DNA of 64,000 nucleotides from Oscillospiraceae bacterium NTUH-002-81. GTDB lineage: Bacteria; Bacillota; Clostridia; Lachnospirales; Lachnospiraceae. Below the pieces are notes generated by a model. It saw nothing but the letters and a program-made list of their open reading frames with translations, did no database searches and had not been told where the DNA came from. Positions 25,129-34,159 of the stretch are shown here, in pieces (within the stretch, counting starts at the first letter, position 1; each line of letters begins with the position of its first letter). A program made the position numbers and the translations under genes. Location of the stretch: contig CP136052.1 of NCBI GenBank assembly GCA_032620915.1, positions 2,084,501 through 2,148,500 of the forward strand, given 5' to 3'.

Positions 25129-27025
25129 AGCTTGCGGGTTCGGGCGGCTGCTTCTTCTTGATGAAGTTGTACCATTGACCGCCGACACGCCTTGCGCCTA
25201 AAATGCCGCCCATGTTGCGCTTGGCGTTCTGTACTGTCCTTTCGGATATTCCGGCTTCGGCTGCGGCTTTTACAATGTCCTCGCTTGCAAGCTCTTTCCC
25301 ATCTGCAAGCAGTTCAAGTATCAGCCTTTCCGCTTGCTCGGTTTTGGTGGCGGTGTTGCCGCCCGCGCCGGACAGCAGCTCGTCGGCGGTTATATCGTAT
25401 TCGCCTATCCACGAAAAGCCCGTTTCCGGGTCAAGGCAAAAGGCAACGGGCTTTCCCTCCGGCGCAAGGGAAGATTTGTCATGGACGATAACGCGCACAT
25501 TCGGTTCTCGCTTCACGCGCCCGATCAGCAGGACGCTCCTTGCTGCGGCACGGAAGTCGATAGAACCTAAGCCCCGGTATGCGCTCTGCCCTCCGGCAGC
25601 TTTGTTCAGGTGTCCGATAAGGATAACGGCGCAACCGGTACGTTCCGCGACTTCGGCAAGGCGGCGGAAGATAGGGCGCACTTCGTTAGCTTTGTTCATG
25701 TCGGCTTTGTCGCCCATGTACGCCTGTATGGGGTCAAGGATAATCAGCCGCGCCCCGTTCTGCGTGATTGCTTTCTCTATGCGCTCATCGGACAGGGTAA
25801 GCTCCCGCTTGGCTTCATCAATCACAAGCACCCGGTCAAGGTCGGCGGCGGCTTCTATCAATCGAGGCTTGACGGTATCGCCTAAACCGTCCTCGGCGGT
25901 CTGGTAAATCACTTGAAAGGGCTGCATGGGCTTCATGCCCGGAAGCGTTCCCCCGGTGGTGCAGGCGGCGGCAAGGCGTAGGGCAAAGGTGGTCTTTCCC
26001 TCACCGGGGTTGCCCTGTACTATGGTTACTTTCCCAAAGGGGATATACGGCTCCCATAGCCATTCAACGGTCTGTGTGTCAACCTCGCTCATGCGGATAA
26101 TCTCAACGGTTTCCTCCTGGGTTGGCTCTTTCACGCCGTAAATCGCTTCCCGGATATACTTCCCGTCTGTGATTTCTGCCCGGTGCTGCAATACCTCGTT
26201 CCAGTCCTTGTAAAGCGGCACAAGGCGGTGGACGGTCAAGCCCTCCGGCACAAGCTCCGCAAGGCGGCTGCAAGCGTCGTTTCCGGCTTCGTCGCTGTCA
26301 AGGCAGAGGTAAACGGTCTTGATGTTCGGACGGTCAGAAAGGAAACGAAAAAGAGCTTTCTCGCCCACGCCGCCCAATGACAGGTAGCTTTGCTTCTGCC
26401 AATCCTTTTTGAACAGGCAGAGGAAAGAAAGTAAATCTATCGGGGCTTCAAAGACAAAAAGCCTTTCGCCCTCGCCCCGATAGGAGAAATTAAAGGCTTT
26501 GTCGCTGCCTTTCACATCAAGCCGGAAGCTGCCCGTTGTTCCTCGTTGGTGGGCGTACCTCGGTATGCCGCTTTCGTCGCGCCCGACAAATACGGCGTTG
26601 TGGTGGGCGGCTTCCTCGTAAATATCCCCGTTGGAAAAGAAAAAGCCCGACACATCTTCATCAATGTGCCGGGCGGCTGTGAGGTATTCCCTCGCTGTTT
26701 TGTTGTCGGGGCTGCGGGGCGGTAAGCGGAAGTCAGAGAGGGGCGTGGGGCAAGGGCGGTCTGGCGGTGCTGCGCCTTTCTCTCCTGTAAGAAGTTCAAC
26801 GGCTTCAAGGAAGCTCTTGCCGTAAAACTCCATAACAAAATCCACCGGGCCGCCGCCTTTGCTCTGGCTGTGGCGATACCATTTGTTTCCCCGGACGGTC
26901 AAGCTGTCGTGCCGCTTCCAGCGGTATTCGTTTCCGGCGCGGGTAAGCTGCTCGCCCTGTGATTGCAGGAAAGAAACAAGGTCGGCTTGGTTGGCGCGGT
27001 CTATTTGTTCTTGGGTGTAATACAT
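25127..27025 (-). CDS. Mobile-element primase-helicase (toprim plus AAA ATPase)
   Basis: A 632-residue replication protein. The N-terminal part (QEQIDRANQADLVSFLQSQG ... RWKRHDSLTVRGNKWYRHS, about 1-85) is a DUF3991/zinc-finger-like primase module. It is followed by a toprim-like region (LFVFEAPIDLLSFLCLFK; VYLCLDSDEAGNDACSRL, about 195-275). A RecA-like ATPase follows (Walker A QGNPGEGKTTFALRL about 365, Walker B RLIILDPIQAYMG, then LIGHLNKAAGGQSAYRGLG), with a C-terminal winged-helix-like segment. This is the autonomous replication protein of many mobilizable elements. Start at 27025 with GCGAGG upstream; the N-terminal extension up to 27148 is unlikely. Confidence 0.88.
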   Translation of the reverse strand: MYYTQEQIDRANQADLVSFLQSQGEQLTRAGNEYRWKRHDSLTVRGNKWYRHSQSKGGGPVDFVMEFYGKSFLEAVELLTGEKGAAPPDRPCPTPLSDFRLPPRSPDNKTAREYLTAARHIDEDVSGFFFSNGDIYEEAAHHNAVFVGRDESGIPRYAHQRGTTGSFRLDVKGSDKAFNFSYRGEGERLFVFEAPIDLLSFLCLFKKDWQKQSYLSLGGVGEKALFRFLSDRPNIKTVYLCLDSDEAGNDACSRLAELVPEGLTVHRLVPLYKDWNEVLQHRAEITDGKYIREAIYGVKEPTQEETVEIIRMSEVDTQTVEWLWEPYIPFGKVTIVQGNPGEGKTTFALRLAAACTTGGTLPGMKPMQPFQVIYQTAEDGLGDTVKPRLIEAAADLDRVLVIDEAKRELTLSDERIEKAITQNGARLIILDPIQAYMGDKADMNKANEVRPIFRRLAEVAERTGCAVILIGHLNKAAGGQSAYRGLGSIDFRAAARSVLLIGRVKREPNVRVIVHDKSSLAPEGKPVAFCLDPETGFSWIGEYDITADELLSGAGGNTATKTEQAERLILELLADGKELASEDIVKAAAEAGISERTVQNAKRNMGGILGARRVGGQWYNFIKKKQPPEPAS

Positions 27026-27117
27026 GGTTGATACCTCGCTTTCTGTGGTTGAATTGTTCATAGGTTTTGAGTATAATGAAATCGACAAATCGGGATTTGG
27101 CAAAGGAGTGTGATTGT

Positions 27118-27348
27118 ATGAAAAAGAAATTCTTTGTGGTAATTGCAATTATAGCTGTTTTAGTAATCCTATTAACCCCTGTTCGTATGAACTTAAAAGA
27201 TGGTGGAAGTGTTAGGTATAAAGCATTAGTGTATGAAGTTACAAAAATACACCAACTTGCACCAGAAGTAGATGGTGTAAAACCATATATTGATGGATTC
27301 GAAATCAAAATACTCGGAATGACAGTTTATAGAGAAACAAACGAATAG
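27118..27348 (+). CDS. Small membrane-anchored or secreted protein
   Basis: A 76-residue protein: MKKKFFVVIAIIAVLVILLT (signal or anchor helix), then PVRMNLKDGGSVRYKALVYE, VTKIHQLAPEVDGVKPYIDG and FEIKILGMTVYRETNE. It looks like an extracytoplasmic small domain, common as a lone hypothetical in Clostridia. The start follows AAAGGAG, and a terminator (27373) follows, so it is its own unit, divergent from the primase-helicase. Lower G+C than its neighbours. Role unknown. Confidence 0.75.
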   Translation: MKKKFFVVIAIIAVLVILLTPVRMNLKDGGSVRYKALVYEVTKIHQLAPEVDGVKPYIDGFEIKILGMTVYRETNE

Positions 27349-27372
27349 ACAAATTCCAGTTGAACAAAATCG

Positions 27373-27412
27373 CTGCGCGATGGCCTGCCAAGGCTATGGC
27401 GCAGTTTTTCTT
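27373..27412 (+). terminator. Rho-independent terminator
   Basis: CTGCGC (27373-27378) with GGCC/GGC inner pairing closes on GCGCAG (27399-27404), followed by five T, 25 nt after the small membrane protein stop. Confidence 0.8.
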
Positions 27413-27623
27413 TACACTTTAATAAAAAGCAGTGGAAACCAAGTCCTACAAGTAGTATTGTTAAGTCACCACAACCAACAATCAAACAGGATCGACATCC
27501 CCACTGCCTATGATAAGAATACCATTGAGCTGCCTTTCTGGCAAGCAGTTTTATTATGCTAATGCTCCTCCATGTAAGCAGTGTTTATACATTTACGATT
27601 TACTTTACATGGAGGATTTTATT

Positions 27624-28466
27624 ATGTACGAAGAAATTTTTAATCAGATTAGATCTGCTGCGAATAAACGGAATCTCAAGGATTCCACAATTCATGCATA
27701 CTGTACCAGTGTTGCTCATTTTTTGAACCACACAGCCAAGGATATAGATGCATTAACAACTGACGATGTTGATACATTCCTAACTGAAAAGAAACTTTCC
27801 GGGATTTCACCAGAAACATACAATCACTACCATTCAGGAATCCGCTTCTTTTACAAAAAAGTATTGAAGATGAATTGGGATGATGATGACATACCTCGTA
27901 TGAAAAGGGACAGAAAGTTACCAGCGGTGCTTACAAAAGCAGAAATATCAGCTATTCTTGATGCTACACCAAATCTGAAGCATAAAGCTATGATCGCTAC
28001 TATGTATTCAGGTGGACTTCGTGTTTCAGAAGTCACACACCTTCATTATGATGATATTTCACGCACGAACAAAACCATACACATCCGCGATGGAAAAAGC
28101 CGATCTGACCGTTATACTTTGCTTGCAGACCGGACGCTTGAAATATTGACAGAATACTGGTTTCAATGTGGCAGGCCAAGAGGGATTCTGTTCCCAAGTT
28201 CATGGACAGGGGATTATCTTACAAAAGATAGTGTCATTCAATTTTTTCGTGAAAGCGCCGAAAGAGCAGGCATTCAAAAACACGTCTCCACACATTGTTT
28301 GCGTCATAGTTTTGCAAGTCATCTGTTTGAGTCAGGCTGCGATATAAAATATATTCAGGCTCTTTTGGGACATCGTGATCCAAAATCAACAGAGATTTAT
28401 CTGCATGTAAGCAATAAAACTCTGCTTGGTATTAAAAGCCCATTTGATGAGATGGGTGGTGAATGA
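27624..28466 (+). CDS. Tyrosine recombinase of the IS91-type element
   Basis: A 280-residue integrase: SAM-like N-terminal domain (IRSAANKRNLKDSTIHAYCT to about 95) and a catalytic domain with the R in MYSGGLRVSEVTHL, K in IRDGKSRSDRY, HxxR as HCLRHSFASHLFESG, the H/W position in LLGHRDPKSTEIYLHV, and that final Tyr. The start at 27624 is set by GGAGG 8 nt upstream. It overlaps the transposase start by 4 nt. Accessory tyrosine recombinases of this kind are known beside IS91-like transposases. Confidence 0.9.
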   Translation: MYEEIFNQIRSAANKRNLKDSTIHAYCTSVAHFLNHTAKDIDALTTDDVDTFLTEKKLSGISPETYNHYHSGIRFFYKKVLKMNWDDDDIPRMKRDRKLPAVLTKAEISAILDATPNLKHKAMIATMYSGGLRVSEVTHLHYDDISRTNKTIHIRDGKSRSDRYTLLADRTLEILTEYWFQCGRPRGILFPSSWTGDYLTKDSVIQFFRESAERAGIQKHVSTHCLRHSFASHLFESGCDIKYIQALLGHRDPKSTEIYLHVSNKTLLGIKSPFDEMGGE

Positions 28467-29644
28467 TTATGGATAAATCATGTACGATACAGGATGTATT
28501 TGAACGGTTCTATCCTTCCTATGAAAAGAGGAGTAACCCTCCTGCTCATCACAGAAAAACGGCTTATCACATCAGAAACTGTAAAACAGGAGTTTTTGGT
28601 GTAAATATCAGTGTTTGTGAGGACTGCGGATGTATCAGTGTTCACAACAACTCCTGCAGAAGCAGATGCTGTCCCATGTGCCAGGAGTTTCCGAAAGAGA
28701 AATGGATTGATGCACAAAAAGAGAACGTATTGGATGCACCCTATTATCATGTAGTATTCACAGTTCCTGAGGAATTGAATTCCATTATTTACAGCAACCA
28801 GAAGCTGTTATATGATGCACTGTATCATGCTGCTTCAGCCACATTGAATGAATTGTCAAAAGATGCAAAGTATCTGGGAGCTGATATAGGGTATATCTGC
28901 ATTCTTCATACCTGGGGCTCTGCAATGAATTATCATCCTCATATTCATACCATTGTTCTTGGAGGTGGGCTTGATGATGAAAATAAATGGAAAGACACAG
29001 GTGGAAATTTTTTTCTCCCATATGGTGTCATCTCAAAAGTGTTCCGTGGAAAATATCTGGATGAGTTAAAAAGCCTGTGGAATGATTCTAAGCTTAAATT
29101 TCATGGTACAGCAGAGAAATATCAGAACAGCTATCGTTTTAAAGAACTTCTTGATAAGTGTTATGAAAAGAACTGGGTCACTTACTGTAAAGAAACTTTC
29201 AATGGTGCACAGTCGGTTATCAATTATCTTGGAAAATATACCCACAGGATAGCAATCAGTAATCATCGAATCAAATCCATGACGGATACGACAGTTACAT
29301 ATGCAGTAAAAGACTATAAAAACGAAGGCCACTGGAAAGAGAAAACAATTTCAGGAGAAGAATTCATCCGTCGATTCATGATGCATGTTCCACCCAAACG
29401 ATTTGTCAGAATCCGGCACTATGGTCTGCTATCATGTAGAAACAAGAGAAAAAAGATAACTCTCTGCAGAAACCTGCTTGGATGCAAGAAATACATTTCT
29501 ACATTAAAAAATCTAAATGCAGTAGAAATGATAAAGGTTTTGTATCACATTGATGTATGCAAATGTTCTTCTTGCGGAGGGAATATGGTATCACCCCGCA
29601 AAGATAAATACAGTTCTTCTTTTCATGCACATATGAGATGTTAA
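28463..29644 (+). CDS. IS91-family HUH transposase
   Basis: A 393-residue rolling-circle transposase. The N-terminal zinc ribbon CEDCGCISVHNNSCRSRCCP (residues about 52-72) is followed by the HUH metal-binding motif in NYHPHIHTIVLGGG (about 155-168) and the catalytic tyrosine region INYLGKYTHRIAISNHRIKS. A second Cys cluster (CKCSSCGG) sits near the end. It cleaves and rejoins single-stranded DNA. Starts by ATGA overlap with the recombinase gene. Frame intact, so the element may be active. Confidence 0.92.
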   Translation: MIMDKSCTIQDVFERFYPSYEKRSNPPAHHRKTAYHIRNCKTGVFGVNISVCEDCGCISVHNNSCRSRCCPMCQEFPKEKWIDAQKENVLDAPYYHVVFTVPEELNSIIYSNQKLLYDALYHAASATLNELSKDAKYLGADIGYICILHTWGSAMNYHPHIHTIVLGGGLDDENKWKDTGGNFFLPYGVISKVFRGKYLDELKSLWNDSKLKFHGTAEKYQNSYRFKELLDKCYEKNWVTYCKETFNGAQSVINYLGKYTHRIAISNHRIKSMTDTTVTYAVKDYKNEGHWKEKTISGEEFIRRFMMHVPPKRFVRIRHYGLLSCRNKRKKITLCRNLLGCKKYISTLKNLNAVEMIKVLYHIDVCKCSSCGGNMVSPRKDKYSSSFHAHMRC

Positions 29645-29840
29645 AATCTACAATTGCATAGAATAAATGGCTTCCGCATAGGAGGTTTGTTTGTCATGCC
29701 TGAAATTGATTTCTTGAATAAAAAAACTTTTACCAAAACACCCAGTATGATAAACTTAAGGAAAAGAGCAACGATTGAATCCCCATAGCTATCGGCTAAA
29801 GGGACGCGACTTTGTTCACCAAGGTAAAATCGAAATTGAT

Positions 29841-29896
29841 GTAAACGAAAGGGCAGTTTTTATCAGAACTCAAGGCTGCTTTTTCGTTTACACCAA
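29841..29896. terminator. Long hairpin downstream of the IS91-type element
   Basis: GTAAACGAAA..GCAG (from 29841) pairs with CTGC..TTTCGTTTAC (to 29894) around a loop of about 18 nt. It could be a terminator or a folded element end. Confidence 0.55.
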
Positions 29897-29936
29897 CTCC
29901 GATTGTTTCCTTAACAGTTTATCAGAAAGCATTTAG

Positions 29937-29973
29937 GGCGGACAAGCAAAATGGCTTGCCCGTCCTTTTTTTT
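29937..29973 (+). terminator. Terminator between the IS region and mobA
   Basis: GGACAAGC (29940-29947) pairs with GCTTGCCCGTCC, followed by eight T on the plus strand. It lies directly before the mobA stop at 29975, so it separates convergent units. Confidence 0.75.
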
Positions 29974-29974
29974 C

Positions 29975-31490
29975 TTATCGCTCCTGTTCGTGTCGCTTGG
30001 TGCGGCTCTGCGTCTGCTCCGGCTGGTCGGCGCGGAGTGCAACATCCACGCACCTGCGGATTTTTTGAAGCTCGGCAACCTCAGCGCGGGTATCTTTCAG
30101 CGTGTCATATTCCGCTTCCCGCTGTGCTTTGAGGGCGGTATATTCTTTCTCCCACGCGGAGATCGGCAGGGTTTTCACGCCCTCCGGCAAATGGGCATGG
30201 AGATAGCGGTTTGCCGCGTCCCATAGGGTCAGCTCGGCGCGGTGGGCTTCCTCATACTTATCCCGTTTGTTCGTCCAGCCATTTTTCAACTTTTTCAGTT
30301 CGGCATGAATGGGCTTGTACTGCAAATAATTCTCGCCGTACTCCATGAGTTTTTGCAGTTCTTTCATGCGCTGCTCGGCGGTTTTCATTCCCTCCCGGAT
30401 TGAATAGGCTTTATCACTGACAGAGGAAAGAGAAGCGTCCAGCTCGTCAAGATTAGAGATACCATGCTCGGAAAGATAGTTGACCGCTGCCGCTATGGTT
30501 TTCAGTTCATCGGCTGTGTGCTGTTGTTGCCAACGCTGCGAATACTTCCGGCTCTTTTCTCTCTGAACGCTCAAATACTTCATCAACAGATTTGCAAGGT
30601 TGGGAGATTGCGGCGGCTGTTCTGGGGCGGTTTCCCGCGCTTTGAACAGGTCGGCAATCCATTCTTTGAGCTTCCCAATCTGCGCCCGGATTTCCCGGAT
30701 AAGGCGGTTTGCCTTTTTGGATATTTCGGTTCAGTTCGCCTTTCTCGGTGGCTACACCTTTCTTCTCCATTTGACAGGCGGCTACGCCCATATGGACGGT
30801 GGGTATCTCGTCAATGCCGCGCTCGGCGTTACTGCGGTGGTCGATACGCTCCGGGCTTCCGGCACGCTCAAGATAGTCGTTTGAAATATCAGCCCATGCC
30901 TTGCGCCAAACAAGCGCATTCTCTTGGCTGTTCCAGCCCGTGAGGTCAACCTTATGCGTCTTGTATCTGCCGCTTGGCAAGCGGATACGCTCGCCGTTTT
31001 CGTCAAGGTCATATTCCTTTTTGGATTTCGCTGCCCATGTGCCACGCTCGTCAAGGGGGCGCATGGTAAGCATGATATGGCAATGGGGGTTGCCGCTGTC
31101 GGTGTCGTGAATGGCATAATCCACGCACATTCCTCTGGAAACAAATTGAGAGGAACAGTATTCCCGGACAAGCCGGATCTGTTCCTCTCTGGATAACTCA
31201 ATGGGGAGTGCCGCGTCAATCTCTCTGGCAAGCTGGGCGTTCCCGGCTTTCTCGTAAAGCTCCACGCTGTTCCACAAGGCTGAACGGTCAGAGAAAGAGG
31301 GCGGGGCATGGGGCGGCAGCATGATTTCTGTATGGACAACGCCGCCTTTGCGAGTGTAGTCATGGGTCATTCCGTCCCATTCGTTTGTCAGCTTTTCGCC
31401 GCTTCGGTAGGCGGCTGCGGCAACGGCTGATTTGCCTTTTCCTCGGCTCACAATGCCGATGTTCCAATGGTAAATGGCTATGGGTATCAC
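29975..31490 (-). pseudogene. mobA: MobA/MobL-type (MOBQ) relaxase, frameshifted
   Basis: The relaxase nicks oriT and leads the strand in mobilization. N-terminal: IAIYHWNIGIVSRGKGKSAV, AAAYRSGEKL, the histidine motif GNPHCHIMLTMRPLDERGTW, and a long conserved stretch to ATEKGELNRNIQK. An extra base in a five-A run (30714-30718, T on plus) then moves the frame; without it the text continues KANRLIREIRAQIGKLKEW into a helical C-terminal part ending at 29975 (residues DLFKARETAPEQ... to RTKRHEQER). The expected start codon (before AIYHW or PIAIYHW) reads ATA, so initiation is assumed at GTG 31490 beside GGGAGG. An IS91-type element sits just downstream. Confidence 0.85.
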
Positions 31491-31684
31491 CTCCCGGATA
31501 GGATAATAAAACCCGCAAAAATGGTACAGACGCCAAAGGCGGGTGTACTGTTTTTGTGGGTGTGCAGGGATAGCCGCGAAGCGGCGCAAGGGGTGCAGCC
31601 CCTTGTTGCGGCAAAGCCGCCATATCGGAGCGCGGGGAAAGTTCCCTGTGCGGAGATAAGCCCTCGGCAGAGCGCACACGCCCG

Positions 31685-31708
31685 CAAGGGTGTATAAGTG
31701 CGCCCTTG
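31685..31708 (+). promoter_or_regulatory. oriT: Putative origin of transfer (oriT), RSF1010/R1162-like
   Basis: TAAGTGCGCCCT (31695-31706) equals the nick-region core of MOBQ plasmids RSF1010/R1162 and lies inside an inverted repeat CAAGGG...CCCTTG (31685-31690, 31703-31708). It is 200 bp upstream of the MOBQ-type relaxase gene, between it and the DUF3847 gene, the expected place. The rest of 31491-31680 shows short G+C-rich palindromes and no gene. Confidence 0.75.
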
Positions 31709-31720
31709 TTACCAAGGGTA

Positions 31721-32017
31721 TTATCCGGCTTCCATCCCCTCGGCGCGTTTTTTCAAATACTCCTGTGCTTCCATACTCTTTGCGATGTGATACAAGAAGT
31801 CCTTGCCTTCGTCCTCCGTCATGGTTTTCAGCTCCGGCACGATGCTTTCCATAAAGCCGCCAAACAGGAAAATACGGTGATTGCGCTCCTTGCGTTTCTC
31901 GGCGGACAGCTTGCGGTTGAGCATCTTATTTCGGTTTTCGTACTGCTGTAATAGCTTCTGTGTGCGTTCCAGTTCGGCATTACATTCCTCGATGGTAGTC
32001 GGTTGTTTTTTCGGCAT
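31721..32017 (-). CDS. DUF3847 family mobilization-associated protein
   Basis: A 98-residue, highly charged coiled-coil protein: MPKKQPTTIEECNAELERTQ, KLLQQYENRNKMLNRKLSAE, KRKERNHRIFLFGGFMESIV, PELKTMTEDEGKDFLYHIAK. The start at 32017 follows AAGGAGG. It is nearly always found directly upstream of MobA/L relaxases in Firmicutes elements and, by size and place, may be the MobC-like accessory that helps the relaxase at oriT; that role is inferred. Confidence 0.82.
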   Translation of the reverse strand: MPKKQPTTIEECNAELERTQKLLQQYENRNKMLNRKLSAEKRKERNHRIFLFGGFMESIVPELKTMTEDEGKDFLYHIAKSMEAQEYLKKRAEGMEAG

Positions 32018-32045
32018 GGGATAATCCTCCTTTTTCTTTTTAGGG

Positions 32046-32095
32046 AATAGACAAGAGCAGCCACTTTCAAATGGCTGCTCTTGTCTATTTTTTCT
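32046..32095. terminator. Strong terminator between the anti-sigma and mobilization units
   Basis: AATAGACAAGAGCAGCCA (32046-32063) and its exact complement (32072-32089) form an 18-bp stem, with T6 on the plus strand and a U-rich tract on the minus strand. Confidence 0.85.
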
Positions 32096-32129
32096 GTGTT
32101 TTGTCGGAAGTCCTACCTCTAAAATCGAA

Positions 32130-33201
32130 TTACTCAATTCGTAAAAGCGTATTCAGAGCTACCGCATCTTCGTTGGATATTTCAAAATATCCGTCGCCCC
32201 AAATAAAAGTGTTGATGGAAGGGAAGTAATCAATCTCAAATTGGAAACCCCGATTTGTAGTAATGCGGATTAGTCTTTCGCCATTTGACCAAAGATTGTG
32301 CGCTTGGTCATAAAGGGTGCTATCAGGTGGAGATGCGTTCTGCACTACTGTATTCCCTTCTTCATCGGTATAAGTGATAGTGTTGTCTTGCGTATTGGAT
32401 TGCACTTCCTTAAAACGAACATATCCATCTTCTTCACTATAATAGACATCGTCATTGCCAAAGGCATTGTACCACGCCTGTGCAAACCGTTGCTCATTTG
32501 CTTCAAGTCCGCTATTCTCTCTACCTTCAAGCATTTTAAGGATATCATTACAAATAGCATCATCTTCAACGGTAAACAAATAGGTAAAATCGTGTGACAA
32601 GACTTCCATCTTTTGCAGCGACTCCGGCAGGTCATAGGCATCCAACAGCAAGTCAGAACTTTGTCCAATAGACACTTCGATATTCAGCCATTCAGTCGTA
32701 TAGAACGCATAACCGCTCGGTGTCTCCACGATACAGATGGAATCAAACTCCGGGTATTTTGCGAAATGATACACCTTACAGCCCACGAGGGCTTCATCGC
32801 CACAAGCGTTCACAATACCCATTAACTCACCAAGGTCATGTTCTGTGATTTTATAAGTGTTTTCTTTGGTCAGACCAATCGCATCTACATCAACAAGACC
32901 GTAGGTGCGACGCTCGTCAAAACTAATCGGGAAGTAAACCGCCCGTTCATTATCTGTAAGAGTAAATCCAAATGCTTCTGCTTCTTCATCTACCGGTACA
33001 ACAGGCGGTACTTCGTTGGTCGTACCGAAAAGGCCGCCACTCATTGCTCCAAATACGCCAACTGCTACTAAACAGACGCAAGCTGCCACAGCACCCCACT
33101 TCACCCAAACAGGCTTTTTTCTTTGCAGGCAGCTTATCTGCATCTTCAATAAAAGCGGCATCGACAAGCTCCATTTTATCTAAAAATTCATTCCCTTTCA
33201 T
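32130..33201 (-). pseudogene. Membrane anti-sigma-factor-like protein, frameshifted
   Basis: Starts MKGNEFLDKMELVDAAFIED at 33201 by ATGA overlap with the ECF sigma gene. After KLPAKKK an extra base in a six-A run (33115-33120, T on plus) breaks the frame. Corrected, it continues KPVWVKWGAVAACVCLVAVG (one membrane helix, about residues 30-50) and a large outside domain of about 290 residues rich in Asp, Glu and Tyr with no family I can name. Topology (short cytoplasmic head, one helix, outer sensor) and the gene order sigma then membrane partner fit an anti-sigma factor that releases the sigma factor on an envelope signal. The function is inferred. Confidence 0.75.
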
Positions 33202-33767
33202 AGAATATAACCCTCCTTTTCAAGATGTTCTCGAAGCTGGTTGCGGCTCCGAAATAGTGTAGCTTTTACTTTGCTTTCGGAATAACCATAGCGTTTGGAA
33301 ATGTCGGCTATGGAATCCATGTACCAATAGCGGCGCAAAAAGATATTGCGTTTTTCGGTGTTCTGCGAAGCAAGAAATTTGTTGATTACATCCGCAAAAA
33401 CCAAATCATCAATCCGACACTCACAGTCATCGGGAGATGGAATACATTGCTCCATTTCAGAACTCAACTCGCAGATGTACGCACTTCGTTTCAAACGGCT
33501 ACGTTCACGGCAACAGTTCAATGAAACATGGCGGGTTATCCTTGCCAAAAAAGCATACAGGTATTCTTTTGGACTGTGCGGTGGAATAGAGTTCCACGCC
33601 TCCACATAAGTATCATTTTCACATTCCTCGGCTGTCTGCATATCTTTCACAATGCTGTGGGATAGCGAGCGCAGACGGTTTCCATATTTCTCGGAAACGT
33701 ATCGGATTGCTGTTTCATCTCGTTCAAAAAACAGGTCAATAATTCTCACATCTTCCAAAGCCTTCAT
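33198..33767 (-). CDS. ECF-type RNA polymerase sigma factor
   Basis: A 189-residue sigma-70 family protein with only regions 2 and 4: region 2 includes RYVSEKYGNRLRSLSHSIVK and ECENDTYVEAWNSIPPHSPK; region 4 is SIADISKRYGYSESKVKATL FRSRNQLREHL, a helix-turn-helix for the-35 element. The last genes on both sides overlap by 4 nt (ATGA), giving a tight operon with the membrane partner. An extended-10 promoter (TGCTATAAT) lies near 33850. Sigma/anti-sigma pairs like this are carried by several Clostridia mobile elements; the regulon is unknown. Confidence 0.9.
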   Translation of the reverse strand: MKALEDVRIIDLFFERDETAIRYVSEKYGNRLRSLSHSIVKDMQTAEECENDTYVEAWNSIPPHSPKEYLYAFLARITRHVSLNCCRERSRLKRSAYICELSSEMEQCIPSPDDCECRIDDLVFADVINKFLASQNTEKRNIFLRRYWYMDSIADISKRYGYSESKVKATLFRSRNQLREHLEKEGYIL

Positions 33768-34159
33768 CTCCTTTCCTCTGTATTAAAAGGCCTTTCACCC
33801 TTATAAGCACTTTTTGAGGGGCATTGGTTGCACTTTTCAAAAAAATTATAGCATATTTTTTGAATATTGTGTGACGAGTTGACGGAATTGGTCTTTGCCG
33901 CCTTGCTTGCCGCTTGTCGGCGTTCTTCGCTGTACGGTGCGGTCAGACGGAAAGAGAAACGCCCCTTTGCAATCTCAAACTCCATGCAGCCTGTTTCGGG
34001 GTCTGCGTCGGTCTGGCGGCACTGGTCGGGGTGCTGTCCGGCGTAGGCGGCAAGCCGCTTCTTTAAGTCGGTGTTGTGGGTGCGGATATGGATCAGCGGC
34101 TCTTTCTCGTCGAAGCAGATTTCCGTGACTTTCTGGCTCTTTGTCAGCCCTGTTCTCAT
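33764..34159 (-). CDS. Conserved mobile-element protein with aberrant C-terminus
   Basis: A 131-residue protein, MRTGLTKSQKVTEICFDEKE, PLIHIRTHNTDLKKRLAAYA, EFEIAKGRFSFRLTAPYSEE. The first about 95 residues match a short protein commonly found in CTn elements next to TnpW. After AASKAAK the sequence (TNSVNSSHNIQKICYNFFEK...) runs through the promoter region of the sigma gene and ends on its start codon, which looks like read-through past a lost stop, not a real domain. Start follows AAGGAG. Function unknown. Confidence 0.7.
   Translation of the reverse strand: MRTGLTKSQKVTEICFDEKEPLIHIRTHNTDLKKRLAAYAGQHPDQCRQTDADPETGCMEFEIAKGRFSFRLTAPYSEERRQAASKAAKTNSVNSSHNIQKICYNFFEKCNQCPSKSAYKGERPFNTEERR
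33845..33870 (-). promoter_or_regulatory. Extended-10 promoter of the sigma/anti-sigma operon
   Basis: On the minus strand TGCTATAAT (near 33850-33858), an extended-10 element within an A/T-rich stretch, about 85 nt upstream of the sigma gene. No good-35 is visible. Confidence 0.5.

Larger units (their letters stand above)
27430..29810 (+). mobile_element. IS91-type insertion sequence with a tyrosine recombinase (ends approximate)
   Basis: Two overlapping genes, a tyrosine recombinase and an HUH (Y2-type) transposase, form a unit of clearly lower G+C than the surrounding element, inserted between the small membrane protein gene and mobA. The right end is probably near GGGACGCGACTTTGTTC (29793-29814), where GTTC fits the IS91 target tetranucleotide. 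Such elements move by rolling-circle transposition and have no terminal inverted repeats, so the exact ends are uncertain. 29645-29800 holds a 30-codon open frame (29696-29788) of doubtful reality. Confidence 0.65.

Noticed and set aside
29696..29788. 30-codon open frame with AGGAGG upstream, after the IS91-type transposase
   Set aside because: MPEIDFLNKKTFTK... has a fair ribosome site but no family resemblance and lies in the probable non-coding end of the element; too little support for a gene call.
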